The position numbers and the translations under genes were made by a program. DNA of 64,000 bases from NCBI GenBank assembly GCA_032718475.1, contig JAUCBJ010001126.1:1-64000 (forward strand), written 5' to 3'. The notes under the pieces were generated by a model, which had not been told where the DNA came from, ran no database searches, and was given only the letters and a program-made list of their open reading frames with translations. This document shows positions 22,483 to 33,586 of this stretch, in pieces (positions within the stretch are counted from its first letter, which is position 1; each line of letters begins with the position of its first letter). This stretch comes from Nemertoderma westbladi. Lineage: Eukaryota > Xenacoelomorpha > Nemertodermatida > Nemertodermatidae.

Positions 22483-23090
22483 ATGTAAACATGTTTGTCA
22501 GTCAGTAAGTCATGAATATCTTGCTTGTCGACAGGCAGGAGCGTGCTGGGGTTTGGGGGCCCCCAGGGGATTCAGGACTCAGGGGCTGATCCAGGAATTT
22601 TTGCGAAGTGGATCGATGGGGAGCGCAGAGCGATCTGCAGATACTGTAGCGCAAATCGAAGGATTGCGCATAAAATTGACAATGTTGTGGGTGCAATTGA
22701 ATGCTCTATCTTTGACCGAGATACCAGGTTTCTTTCTCTCGACCACCTATGTACTTTTTCTCGTCACAGATACAAATAAATATTCATTTTGTGTCGCTAA
22801 ACAGGTAATATAATGCGCATCGCACTCAGAATGAATACAACAAGGGCTTCCCAGCCTGGTTTTGCCGCCATGTTGCATTGTACGTTCTGGTTATTCAGCA
22901 ATGTAATCAACATTTAAGTACATCAGTAGTAAAATCTGGCTGCCAACCTGTGCAACAGCTGCGCTGTGCACTTGCTGTTTAGTAGACCTAGTGCCTATGC
23001 TACAGTATTTCTTTTACTCTATGCACAGATCAGTCTGCAAACTATGGCAAATTTCGGCAAGATCTTGGGCCTGCAGGAAGGAAAATTAGA
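22483..23090. other. Intergenic DNA, no gene recognised
   Basis: Moderate GC, with short ORFs only. Nothing matched a family I know. Confidence 0.4.
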
Positions 23091-23312
23091 GCGTGCACGG
23101 CGTACACATGCAATCAGAGTATCAGTATGCACATGTGCACCCATGGAATTACAGCGTGAACGCCATGTATGCAAGTATAGAGTGCACGCATGTAATCAGA
23201 GTACATGCACGTGTGCAGGTGCAGGTGCACCCATGGAATTACAGCGTGCACTCCGTATGCAAATATAGAGTGCACGCATGTAATCAGAGTATGCACGTGT
23301 GCACCCATTCAA
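23085..23312. repeat. 90-bp tandem repeat, about 2.5 copies
   Basis: CCCATGGAATTACAGCGTG recurs 90 bp apart, as does GAGTGCACGCATGTAATCAG. The units are rich in TGCAC/GTGCA. Confidence 0.8.
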
Positions 23313-23595
23313 TTAAATCTTTTTTTGCGCTTGCAAGGCCTGCACATCGTTTTGGCGTGTGAGCACCGTGAAAACCCCCGACTCGGCTGCCATATTAAAC
23401 AGTTTTAACTAGTGAGTTAAACAAATGTAAAGCTAATGAGAAGCTGATGTTTGGGAACTCACTCAGGTATCTCTGTACCGGTATTGAAAAATATGCTCAG
23501 CTACCGGTATGTCACCCTTGTCAGCCTATAAACGAATAAACTTCAGTACTTACATCATTATAATTATAATAATAATAATAATTGTTATTATCTAA

Positions 23596-24654
23596 ATGGC
23601 ATCAAGAAATATGAATGATATTCATACCCACAATCATTATGAAGCCCTGTCGGACTCTATAGATGGAACTAGAATAGAAATAGAAGACGAGCGGGTGCTG
23701 GTAAATGAAAACATCCAACACGTAGATTCTATGCTTGCAAATCTACCAGCGATCATTGATGAACGGATTCGAAAATCACTACATGGAACTACTGAGTCAA
23801 GCAATATTGATGATTCGGTCCTCATAGAACGGGTTTCACAGGAGGTCTACTGCGGTGTCAACATGGATGTATACGCTCTTCGGAACGAACTCGAGAAGTC
23901 ACTGATTAGACTGGACCAATTCTCCCAACGCATCGATCGTACTGATGCGTCGCTGGACGATCTGGAACAGTATTCGAGACGGAACTGTCTGCTGATTCAT
24001 GGATTCGCTGTCCAAGATAACCGGGGTGATATGGATGCGACAGCAAAGGAGATACTCGCTTTTCTACAGAGTAAACTGGATGTTGATTTGTGTCTTGCTG
24101 ACATCGATCGTTGCCACAATATAAAGCCGCGTATAAATGGAGATTCGGAACAAAAACTGTCAATCATTAAATTCACTAACTATCGTGCCAAAGCAAAGGT
24201 CCTACAGAAACGCAAGAGCCTCAAAGGAACCAAGGTTTTTATTTCGGAAAGCCTCACCAAACGTCGTGCTGCACTACTGAAGGAAGCCAAGGCGAAGGGT
24301 GGTATGCGTTCTGCTTGGTCAGTCGACGGCCGAATCCTGGTATCAACTTCCTCGGGATCAATTCTTACCATCACCTCGAGGAAAGATATTGATCACTGGA
24401 CCCCGAGTTCCACCACGTCACCTTCCACTGTTGGTAAATCAACGAAGTCTGTGGCGTCGGCTAAATCTGAGAATAAGTCTTCGTCTGGTTCTAAATCGAA
24501 GTCGGCTCCTAAGACGCAGTCTACTACAAGGATGGAAACAAAGTCTGACACTAACCGTAAGTCGACTGCAGCATCTAAATCGAAGAAGAAGATAACTAAA
24601 GCTCTGAGTAGTAGCACTATTACGGTGTCTACTTCAACCCCTGACAGGGAATAA
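23596..24654 (+). CDS. LINE ORF1 protein (coiled coil plus RRM)
   Basis: 352 residues, intact. Residues about 15-130 are acidic and heptad-like, ending in LDDLEQYSRRNCLLIHGF, the usual junction of coiled coil and RRM in LINE ORF1 proteins. The RRM-like region runs to about 215 (LADIDRCHNIKPRINGDSEQ; IIKFTNYRAKAKVLQKRK), followed by FISESLTKRRAALLKEAKA. The C-terminal 90 residues are a low-complexity Ser/Lys/Thr tail. It probably binds LINE RNA. The stop lies 73 nt before ORF2. Confidence 0.8.
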   Translation: MASRNMNDIHTHNHYEALSDSIDGTRIEIEDERVLVNENIQHVDSMLANLPAIIDERIRKSLHGTTESSNIDDSVLIERVSQEVYCGVNMDVYALRNELEKSLIRLDQFSQRIDRTDASLDDLEQYSRRNCLLIHGFAVQDNRGDMDATAKEILAFLQSKLDVDLCLADIDRCHNIKPRINGDSEQKLSIIKFTNYRAKAKVLQKRKSLKGTKVFISESLTKRRAALLKEAKAKGGMRSAWSVDGRILVSTSSGSILTITSRKDIDHWTPSSTTSPSTVGKSTKSVASAKSENKSSSGSKSKSAPKTQSTTRMETKSDTNRKSTAASKSKKKITKALSSSTITVSTSTPDRE

Positions 24655-24727
24655 GTGTAGTTAATACCTGTCTGTATGGTATTAATAGTGAAAGTTTTAA
24701 TTTCATAATTATATAGTCTAGTTAATT

Positions 24728-27700
24728 ATGGCTGTCCCAAGTATCAAAGTACCCAAATTATCTATTAATCATCCAATCAAATATCCCTGTAAGGCTTGTC
24801 GCACTGCTGTTAAAACAAACCAATCTGCTATATTTTGTGAAATATGTGAGTGCTGGGTACATTCAAAGTGTATTAGACCTTCTCTACAACGCGGTGATTA
24901 TCGTTACTTCCAAAATTCAGTCCTCCCATGGTTTTGCCCTGAATGCATTGCATCAAATCTACCATTTATGAATATTGTAGATGACGATGAATTTATTTTC
25001 ACTATAATTGACTACCGAATTCCGGACACCATAGATATTTCTGCTTTAAACTCAACTTTTTTCGAACCTTATAATTTAAAAGCCGTTGGAAATAACGACT
25101 TCGACACAGAATTCAACCCTGATGTGCATTTATATTCTGATTTTTCTGACATCAAAAATTGTACATACTACTTTTCAGATGATTTCAATGAAAAATTCAA
25201 TAACGAAAATTTATATGATTTGTCTTTACTTCACCTAAATTCAAGGAGCCTACCAGGCAACTTTGAGAACATATCTGCATATATAAAACAACAAATATCA
25301 ATAAAATTTGATGCTATAGGAATTAGTGAGACATGGCTAAATGCAGATAGGCATATAATCGACAATTATAATTTGGAAGGATATAATTTTTTTCAAAAAA
25401 ATAGGGAAACAAAGTTGGGTGGGGGAGTTGGTCTTTACATTAAAGACACAATATCAGCTATACCACGTGATGACCTTTCCAAGCTTCCGAGTAATGGAAA
25501 TGGATTGGATTCACTATTTATAGAAATTCCACAAGAGAAAAGTAAAAATATCTTAATTGGTGTCATTTATCGACCCCCTGATCATTGCATTCAGGACAGC
25601 ATCACATCACTAAACATCATATTACAAAAAATTACAGACGAGGGCAAAATTTGTTACCTTATGGGGGATTATAATATGGACCTCCTTAAGGTAGAACAGC
25701 ATGCACCAACAAGTGATTTTTTTAATTTAATGACTTCTCATTGTTTTCACCCAACCATTTCTAAACCAACCCGTATCACTGACACAACTGCTACCTTAAT
25801 TGATAACATATTTGTAAACACGCTTCCTACTTCTCTCGACTCTGGTATTTTTATATGTAATTTAACAGATCACCTACCCATATTTCTCCTCAGTAAATTT
25901 AACAGCAAACTTAGTAAGAGAGACATTAAAAAATTTGTATTACAGAGGCAATATTCTGAAAAAAACAGTACAATTTTTAATAAGAAACTCTCTAGCTTTG
26001 ACTGGAATACCATGTTGCTGCTAGCTAGTGACCATGACAATGCAAATGATATGTACAATAAATTTGTAGCAATTACTCAAAAATATATAATGAGTGCTTT
26101 CCAATCAAACGAATAAAATTAGCAAATCCCAAAACACCATGGATACCGCATAATATATTAAAATGTATCAAGAAAAAAGACAGATTTTACCACGATTACC
26201 TCATCCATAAAAATGAAAAAGCCAAAGAAAAATTTGTGAAATATCGCGATGCACTGAAGACAATCATTCGAAGGTCTAAAATTAATTATTTTAATAACGC
26301 CATGGACAGTAAAACTCGAACAGTGAAACAAATATGGCAATCTATAAATCAACTAATTAACCGCAAAGTCAACAAAACATCTGGGCCGACTTTAATTCAT
26401 CATGATTCCCGTACTGCCACGGAACCCAAAACGATTGCTACCTCCATGAATCAGTATTATTCTCGTGTAGCTTTTAATCTTGACAAAGAGATACCAATAG
26501 TCGAAGGTAATCCCATTGATTATTTATCACCAATTAAATTTCCCAATTATCATCTAGATGAATTTAATAGTGTTTCATGTTCTGATATTAAAACAATAGT
26601 TTTGGATTTTGATTCAAAGGCCAGCCCCGGTCATGATGGTATCCGTGGTAAAATTGTCCAGAACTCATTACAGCCGATCCTATTACCTCTAACATATATT
26701 ATTAATTGCTCTCTCCGCACCGGTATTGTACCAGACAGTCTGAAAATTGCACGAGTTGTTCCAATTTTTAAATGTGATGACCCCACGATTCCTAAAAACT
26801 ATAGACCAATATCGGTCTTACCATTCTTCTCTAAGATTTTCGAAAAAGTTGTTGCTAAACAACTTCTAAAATATGTCACCCACCAGGTAATTATATCGCC
26901 ATCACAATTTGGGTTTCAGGCAAACATATCAACGCAATTAGCATTATTAACACTTGTAGACAAAATTACATCATCCCTTGAAAAGAAACAATCAACATTA
27001 GCACTCTCAATAGACCTATCAAAGGCATTTGACACGGTTAACCATGCAATTCTATTAAGCAAAATGGAACACTATGGAATAAAAGGTGTTGCATTGGAAT
27101 GGTTCCAAAGTTACTTGTTCCAACGTAAACAATATGTAGCCATTGACAATATTTGTTCCGAACAAAAAATTATCCAGTGCGGGGTGCCCCAGGGGTCCAT
27201 TCTAGGTCCTCTGCTTTTCCTCCTATACTGCAACGACATAACCAATGTCTCCAAAATATTTAGTTTTGTTTTATTTGCGGACGACACCAGCATAGTTAAC
27301 TCTAGTAATAATATTGATAACCTGATTGCCAGTACGAACTCTGAATTACAAAATCTCCAAAAATGGTTTTGTGTCAATCGCCTATCCTTGAATATCAGCA
27401 AAACAAACTATATTATCTTCAATACAAGCAACCGGATCATCAGTCCATCAACTCCAATTCACATTAATAACATTGACATTACTCGAGTAAAGGTGGCCAA
27501 ATTCCTTGGTGTACACATAGATGAGCGTCTAAACTGGAAGTACCATCTACACCAAATAAGTATGAAGATTAGTAAAAATATAGGTGTTATAAACAAGGTA
27601 AAATCATTTATCACTACAGAATCTTTAGCAGCTCTATACTACGCACTGGTCCATCCATACTTAAGTTACTGTACGGTAGTTTGGGGTAAATCAATAACGG

Positions 27701-28188
27701 ACAATACTGAACAACTAGTACCCAGTTACACCAGATCAAAATTTAGACATAGAAGGAGGAGGAGGCGAAAAGTTTATGATGTTGTTTCAATAACAAACAT
27801 TTTTAAATTGCACAAACACCAACAGAAAATTATTTCAATAATTCAACATCGCGATCTTAATTTTTCACCACCTACACTTAATCACATTTTTACTCAACAA
27901 GTAGCTATCCTCTCCTTTAAGTCTATCCGTAATATAACCCCCCATGGGATATTGCCGGACCTATTAACACCCGTTTCAAATGTACACACCCATGAGACAA
28001 GATCCTCACAATCTCAAAATGCGTTCCGTCTACGAAATAGGCTAAAAATCCGAACTCAATCTATTTACGCTCTAGCACCAGTAATTTGGAATGGTCTACC
28101 TCTTGCAGTGCGACAGTCTAGCGGATTATTACAATTTAAGTACAAATTAAATAATTTCTTAAGGGGTACTACTATAACTACAACGTAA
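24728..28188 (+). pseudogene. LINE ORF2: PHD finger, endonuclease, reverse transcriptase (one frameshift)
   Basis: The first frame (24728-26116) starts with a C4HC3 PHD-type finger: C21, C24, C37, C40, H45, C48, C70, C73. An AP endonuclease follows (SLLHLNSRSL; GISETWLNAD; GGVGLYIKD; GVIYRPPD; LMGDYNMDLL; NLTDHLPIF). A shift near 26095 moves translation to the frame open to 28188, which holds the reverse transcriptase: NYRPISVLPFFSKIFEK, DLSKAFDTVNH, GVPQGSILGPLLFLLYCND and the FADD active site (FVLFADDTSIV). The C-terminus has the usual ALAPVIWNGLP motif. Apart from the frameshift all catalytic motifs are present, so the copy is young. An N-terminal PHD with this RT type points to the CR1 group; clade is inference. 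Confidence 0.85.
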
Positions 28189-28671
28189 GTATCAATTTCA
28201 CTTGTTTTCTATAATTATTTCGCTAGTTATTGTTATCATTTAGTTATTATAATTTTCACTTGTTTTCTATATTCTGCTAGTTATTGTTATTCTATTGAGA
28301 ACAACCCGTATCAATAATAAATTTAAACATATTAATGTACGTATTATAATTAGTTTTGTTGCAACAGTAAGCTTTTTGTAGGCCCATTTTAAGAATTGTA
28401 TAAGGTTTTTTTTTTCTCTACTGTATGTATATTGTTTGTTTGTTTAAACTGGTGTCTGAAATAATCTAATCCAATTATTTTAAATTCACAATGTAATTAA
28501 ATACTATATTATTAATAATAATAGCTTGTTTCTATCAGTTCATATTATTGTGTTGTGCATGCATTATATATCATTTAATATCAATATTTGTGTGGGAATA
28601 GTTTAATAAAAGTTAAAAAAAAAAAAAAAAAAAAAGTTAAATGTGATACTGCCGCAATTTAGTCCACTTTG

Positions 28672-28812
28672 TATGTCCACATGTCTGTCACTTCCAATGG
28701 GGGGCCCCCAAGCTGGGTACTGGCGCTACCGAAAATTAACCTGAGCTACATAAGATTATTCCCAAGTATGCATAGAGGGGCCCCCATTGGCAATGACAGA
28801 CATGTGGACATA
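28672..28812. mobile_element. Short foldback element
   Basis: Arms of about 38 bp at 28672-28709 (ATGTCCACATGTCTGTCA start) and 28776-28812 (inverse), with few mismatches, around a 65-bp spacer. It lies 36 bp after the LINE poly-A. Confidence 0.75.
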
Positions 28813-29103
28813 GAAAGGGGACCAAATTACTGTAGTATTACTACAGTACTAGTATGTACCCCCTCACTTGTATGGCCAGCACGCCCATCACCCATGTCGA
28901 CGGGATACTGTACGTATGTGATGTTAATAATATTGTGATTAAGAATACTACAGCGTAATTCACATTTGGTTTAATGACTTTGATACGTCTGTACGTGTCT
29001 AGTCTAGTCTCGTTTTGTGATGTCTTACTTTGTCTCCGGTACATAGGCCTACTGTATTTTGTTGTTTATTACGTCCAACCTCCTCTTCCACCCGAAGATC
29101 ACG

Positions 29104-29271
29104 ATGGTTCCCGTCGAGCTCTACCTACGTCGCAACATAACCGCCGGATCACCGACCGACTTCATCAGGGTCGACGAGATTCCTGCCCTTCGCACCCTAT
29201 ATGGAATACTGACAAAAAGCGCGCCACACGCGTCCTGGTTAAACGAAAATCGCGCCAGCCATGATATCTAA
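29104..29271 (+). CDS. Possible 5' exon of the GC-rich downstream gene
   Basis: From ATG 29104 a GC-rich stretch encodes MVPVELYLRRNITAGSPTDF and continues for 56 codons to a stop. Its base composition resembles the main exon at 30.1 kb and differs from the AT-rich surroundings. The coding part probably ends before the stop. Candidate donors are weak (29169 GTCGAC; 29239 GTTAAA), so the join to the next exon is not established. The protein is not recognised from this part alone. Confidence 0.3.
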   Translation: MVPVELYLRRNITAGSPTDFIRVDEIPALRTLYGILTKSAPHASWLNENRASHDI

Positions 29272-29375
29272 TGCGCGCCAAGCCAACAATTGACTATGAA
29301 ATTTTGCAGTAATTGCTTAATTGTAATAATTTATCAGTTTATAATGCTGTAGCCCTACAGTATTTTATCATTAAC

Positions 29376-30105
29376 ATGCGAGCGTAGCGAGCAAGGAAAT
29401 TTTCCAATTATGTTAACATAAATACAGTCTGACAGTAATAGTCAGATAGTGCTGTAGTTGTAGTAGTAGTAGTAATAGGTCAACGTCAACTGTCTGTTTT
29501 TAAATGTAGATGTCATGAAATGCGAGCGTAGCGAGCACGAAAATTTTAACATTTCAGCATTTAAAGTAGGCAAACCGCCTGTTTTCAAATGCAGAAATGC
29601 AGATGTCATTAAATTGCGAGCGTAGCGAGCACGAAAATTCTGCTGAATCATGCAGGCAGTCATGGTTTTATTGGTTTGAAGAATCTGACAATTGGAAAAC
29701 TTTTGAAACAAGTCATGTTTTTAATGGTCATGCAGTCATGCTCAATCTGTCCGTTTCCATTTGTCCACAGCCAGACAGTGCTAAGAGTAGGCTTACAGTA
29801 TAAACGCGAGCGAAGCGAGCGGACATTTTTCAATCTTTTTAAACCTATGGAATAATTTCAAATATAGCTGTAGAGTGGGATGTGTTGCCAGTGCACTGCT
29901 ACGCTACCGCTACATCCTACACTAAACCCTACATCCATATTCGCGCCAGGACCGCCAGGATCCTCAATGCGCGCCACACGCCCCTGTCACTACGCGCCAG
30001 GATCCTTAATCCGCGCCACACGCCCCTGTCACTATGCGCCAGGATCCTTAATCCGCGCCACACATGTTGAGCAAACTCTAAATTCCAACCTGGCTTCGCA
30101 CCCGC
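29376..30105. other. Putative intron with GCGAGCGTAGCGAGC motifs and a 47-bp repeat
   Basis: GCGAGCGTAGCGAGC occurs at 29378, 29522 and 29616, and as GCGAGCGAAGCGAGC at 29806. Near 29940-30065 a GC-rich unit of about 47 bp (GCGCCACACGCCCCTGTCAC; GCGCCAGGATCCTTAATCC) repeats about 2.5 times. No coding sequence was recognised. Confidence 0.5.
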
Positions 30106-30108
30106 TCG

Positions 30109-30966
30109 CAGAGGCAGAAGTTGACCGCGTTGAAGGAGGCCGTGGGGCAGCTGGGCATCCCCGTCACCTACAAGACCATCCCCGGCCACAAGGAGAGATC
30201 GCCGATGCTGAAGATCCACGGCATCCGCGAGAAGACATCGGAGGAGAAGTTGAAGCAATCGGTGGTGGTCATCGTGGTCGGGATCCGGAGCGAGTTCCTC
30301 GCCATCGTCGACCATCTCCAGGATCCGAGGCACCTCGAGGTGGATCTCCCCTGGACGAAGAAGAGAGCCGTCGGATTCCTGCGAGGTTCGGACTCCGTCA
30401 TCACCGTCGTCCTCCCCAAGAACATCATTGCCCCCAACGCTGCCGGAGCCATCCCCCAGGTTTTCGCCATCGCCAAAAACACCGTCGAGTATGCCCTCAA
30501 GGTAGGCACCGTCTTCGGCGGAGAGGACTCGGAGATGGGAGAGATCGGGGTCCTGAAATCGGTGGGACGGGCCAGTCCCTTGTACGATGGGTACATGCGT
30601 GAGTGGACGAAGCCGTGGGACGGATTTCCCAGTCGCCAGATATACGACATTGGTGAGGATCTGGACAGAAAGATCAAGGTGCGTGGTCGTTGGGTTCGGA
30701 TCTTGGGGAGGGCAACGACGAGCGGTCCCGCTCGTTTCCCCGGCGAGCAGCAGTTGGAGGAGAGGAGCCATGGCGAGTTCGAGATGTCCGGCGTAGTGTG
30801 GGCCGTCATAGCGACCACGTTCGGACACCCCGTCGAAACATCCCACATCAGTGTCGTTACCGACAAGGACGGCGAGGGCGCCTCCCCGACCGACAGGAAG
30901 AAATATCTAGAGAGACTTGCCATCGTCGCCTGCGAGATCCTGAGGAAATGCCTCGACGAGACCTGA
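30109..30966 (+). CDS. Nucleoside phosphorylase-like protein, 3' exon
   Basis: An open frame of about 285 codons with strongly GC-rich third positions, ending TGA. The start given is the best 3' splice site (CTCGCAG|, reading QRQKLTALKEAVGQ), so the N-terminus is incomplete. Blocks resemble the PNP/UDP phosphorylase superfamily: QSVVVIVVGIRSEFLAIVDH as the first strand and helix, VGTVFGGEDSEMGEIGV as the central glycine-rich segment, and GEFEMSGVVWAVIATTFG followed by SVVTDKDGEG as the substrate-binding E-M-x and S/T-D motifs. The closing helix AIVACEILRKCL also fits. Members cleave N-glycosidic bonds of nucleosides, and in marine invertebrates the fold also occurs in sensor proteins. Assignment is by motif order only. 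A poly(A) signal follows at 31033. Confidence 0.45.
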   Translation, partial: QRQKLTALKEAVGQLGIPVTYKTIPGHKERSPMLKIHGIREKTSEEKLKQSVVVIVVGIRSEFLAIVDHLQDPRHLEVDLPWTKKRAVGFLRGSDSVITVVLPKNIIAPNAAGAIPQVFAIAKNTVEYALKVGTVFGGEDSEMGEIGVLKSVGRASPLYDGYMREWTKPWDGFPSRQIYDIGEDLDRKIKVRGRWVRILGRATTSGPARFPGEQQLEERSHGEFEMSGVVWAVIATTFGHPVETSHISVVTDKDGEGASPTDRKKYLERLAIVACEILRKCLDET

Positions 30967-31032
30967 GAAGAATTCACCATCTGTCTTTATAATGTCTTGG
31001 ATAAATTCATGTGGGATCCTCTACTTTTCGGC

Positions 31033-31038
31033 AATAAA
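31033..31038 (+). terminator. Poly(A) signal AATAAA of the GC-rich gene
   Basis: Lies 64 nt after the TGA at 30966, in an ordinary 3' UTR position. Confidence 0.6.
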
Positions 31039-31297
31039 ACATAATTATTTGCAAGATTATAAATTAAATCGACGGAAACGTTATATAAGTTATTATTTCT
31101 ATTCTCATATCTATTCTCGGATCTTTGAAGTAATAGGCCAATTTTTTGTCGGATTTCCAAATTAAAAGTGCAAATCAATTTCAACCATCACCAAACATGC
31201 GTTCAAAACTGGTAAAGTGGCAAAAAAATCAGCTAAAAGACACTGATTTGTCACAATTTTTCACCATTTTCTGCAATTTCACAAAAAAATATATGGT

Positions 31298-31321
31298 AGG
31301 GGGGGGGGGGGGGGGGGGGGG
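31298..31321. repeat. Poly-G run
   Basis: About 22 consecutive G just upstream of the 82-bp satellite. Confidence 0.95.
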
Positions 31322-31377
31322 AATTTTAGGCAAATGCGATTTTTCACCGATTTTGTGCTATTTGATTTTTTTTGCAT

Positions 31378-32440
31378 TTTGCCTATAATTTAGGGGCCAA
31401 ATTTTAAACATTTGTGTTTTTTCCCTGTTTTTTGCGCTATTTTTCGTCATTTTTTAAGATTTGCCTAAAATTTAGGGGCCAAATTTTAGGCATTTGTGTT
31501 TTTTCCCTGTTTTTTGCACATTTTTTCGTCATTTTTTACGATTTGCCTAAAATTTAGGGGCCAAATTTTAGGCATTTGTGTTTTTTCCCTGTTTTTTGCG
31601 CTATTTTTCGTCATTTTTTACAATTTGCCTAAAATTTAGGGGCCAAATTTTAGGCATTTGTGTTTTTTCCCTGTTTTTTGCACATTTTTTCGTCATTTTT
31701 TACGATTTGCCTAAAATTTAGGGGCCAAATTTTAGGCATTTGTGTTTTTTCCCTGTTTTTTGCGCTATTTTTCGTCATTTTTTACGATTTGCCTAAAATT
31801 TAGGGGCCAAATTTTAGGCATTTGTGTTTTTTCCCTGTTTTTTGCGCTATTTTTCGTCATTTTTTACAATTTGCCTAAAATTTAGGGGCCAAATTTTAGG
31901 CATTTGTGTTTTTTCCCTGTTTTTTGCGCATTTTTTCGTCATTTTTTACGATTTGCCTAAAATTTAGGGGCCAAATTTTAGGCATTTGTGTTTTTTCCCT
32001 GTTTTTTGCGCTATTTTTCGTTATTTTTTACAATTTGCCTAAAATTTAGGGGCCAAATTTTAGGCATTTGTGTTTTTTCCCTGTTTTTTGCGCATTTTTT
32101 CGTCATTTTTTACGATTTGCCTAAAATTTAGGGGCCAAATTTTAGGCATTTGTGTTTTTTCCCTGTTTTTTGCGCTATTTTTCGTCATTTTTTACGATTT
32201 GCCTAAAATTTAGGGGCCAAATTTTAGGCATTTTTGTTTTTTCCCTGTTTTTTTTCGCTATTTTTCGTCATTTATTAAAATTTGCCTAAAATTTAGGGGC
32301 CAAATTTTAGGCATTTGTGTTTTTTCCCTGTTTTTTGCGCATTTTTTCGTCATTTTTTACGATTTGCCTAAAATTTAGGGGCCAAATTTTAGGCATTTGT
32401 GTTTTTTCCCTGTTTTTTGAGCTATTTTTCGTCATTTATT
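31378..32440. repeat. 82-bp satellite, about 13 copies, hairpin in each unit
   Basis: GATTTGCCTAAAATTTAGG recurs every 82 bp (31458, 31540, and so on). Each unit contains GCCTAAAATTT and AAATTTTAGGC around the 7-nt loop AGGGGCC, an 11-bp stem. Units differ by a few bases (GCGCTATTTTTCG versus GCGCATTTTTTCG), with the two variants partly alternating. Confidence 0.9.
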
Positions 32441-32443
32441 TTT

Positions 32444-32529
32444 AGTTCATCAACACAGCCGTTTTTCGGCGGTGTACATAGATTTTAGTTCATCAACACA
32501 GCCGTTTTTCGGCGGGGTACATAGATTTT
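32444..32529. repeat. 43-bp direct repeat, two copies
   Basis: AGTTCATCAACACAGCCG begins at 32444 and 32487. Each copy holds a small hairpin (GCCGTTTTTCGGC). It borders the 82-bp satellite. Confidence 0.85.
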
Positions 32530-32743
32530 AGTAGTCTTTGCCGTTATTAGTAGTAAGGTTACTGACGCTTTTTGTGTGAAAAGTTCGTGTTGACCGGTTT
32601 TTTTTCAAGTGAGAGTCCACGATGAAGCAGATTTCGCTTTTTCTTTGAATGATCTCATTGGATCAATCATCAGTTTGTGGCACTTGATTGCATTTGATTG
32701 TACTAATGCATGATTGATTGATGATTGTTATGGTTTCCTAAGA

Positions 32744-33184
32744 TTATACTGTATTGAATAGAGTAGAAATCCTTGCTATCAAGCTACTCCAAGTGTTATT
32801 CTCCTTCAACTTGCTTGGCTGTTTTGCTTGATTGTGGGCTACAGTCACAATTCTATCTTTGTTCTTTTGTGGTGTTGTCTTCGTTCTGCCTACTTTCACT
32901 AGCAATGGAGATAATACAGTGGACAATTCACACTGCATCTGCAAAACCTCTCTCTGCAAGAAATAGCCATATACTGGTCTGGCAGATTCGCCAGCTGCAT
33001 TCTGCAAATATAATATATGACGCACTTTTCCTCTATAGCTCTGGTTCCAGTATGCTATACATTGATATTCACCTTCTTCCAATTCAAGCACTTTTCTCAC
33101 ACTGCTCTTCTCTTTTGCAGGATATTCAACCAAACACATGGACTTGGCCTTCTCATATTCATTTTCTCTACTTTCTTCAATCTA
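32744..33184 (-). CDS. Unrecognised ORF, possible exon
   Basis: Open frame upstream of and including the Met at 33139, 131 residues from that Met. It reads IEESRENEYEKAKS, then YPAKEKSSVRKVLELEEGEY, then AYWNQSYRGKVRHILYLQN, and ends in a basic tail. A possible 3' splice site (CAAG|ATAG) lies just upstream, so it may be an internal or terminal exon. No domain was recognised. It could also be a remnant of a mobile element. The surrounding AT-rich DNA offers no partner exon. Confidence 0.3.
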
Positions 33185-33586
33185 TCTTGTATATTTTGTT
33201 GTTCGCCTTCAATTGGGCTTCTCAATAATTTAATTGGATACCAAATAATTATCTGCTGCTGCTCACTATTGAACTCTTTGGGTGCTCCGTGTCATCAACT
33301 CTCCGTGTCATCAGAAAATTATACTATATTACGGGTCATGGTGTATATTCTGCAACAGTTTAACCTGAAATATCATGCTTTCACTTTTATTTTATAATTT
33401 CAATAAATACTAGCTAGCAATAAAACTAATTAAATTACAAAAAATTCCCGACGTTTGCGAAATTCGCGAAGAATCTGTCAGTTTCTGTGCCCTACTCACA
33501 ATTTATCTGCAATATCAAGAGTGTCTTTTAGCAGACTCTTCCGGAAATCAATCCTGACCAGCCAGCTGGCTGCCATAGAACAGGAT

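Larger units (their letters stand above)
23420..28635 (+). mobile_element. CR1-like LINE with poly-A tail
   Basis: About 5.2 kb with ORF1 (23596-24654), ORF2 (PHD finger, endonuclease, reverse transcriptase) split by one frameshift, a 430-bp 3' UTR, AATAAA at 28605-28610 and a 21-nt poly-A ending at 28635. The 5' edge is approximate; AGTTAAA...ATGT near 23415 and after the poly-A may be the target duplication. It is nearly full length and otherwise well preserved. Confidence 0.85.

Noticed and set aside
29929-30980. Long minus-strand frames opposite the GC-rich gene
   Set aside because: GC-rich third positions fit the plus-strand frame; the antisense frames are by-products of low stop density.
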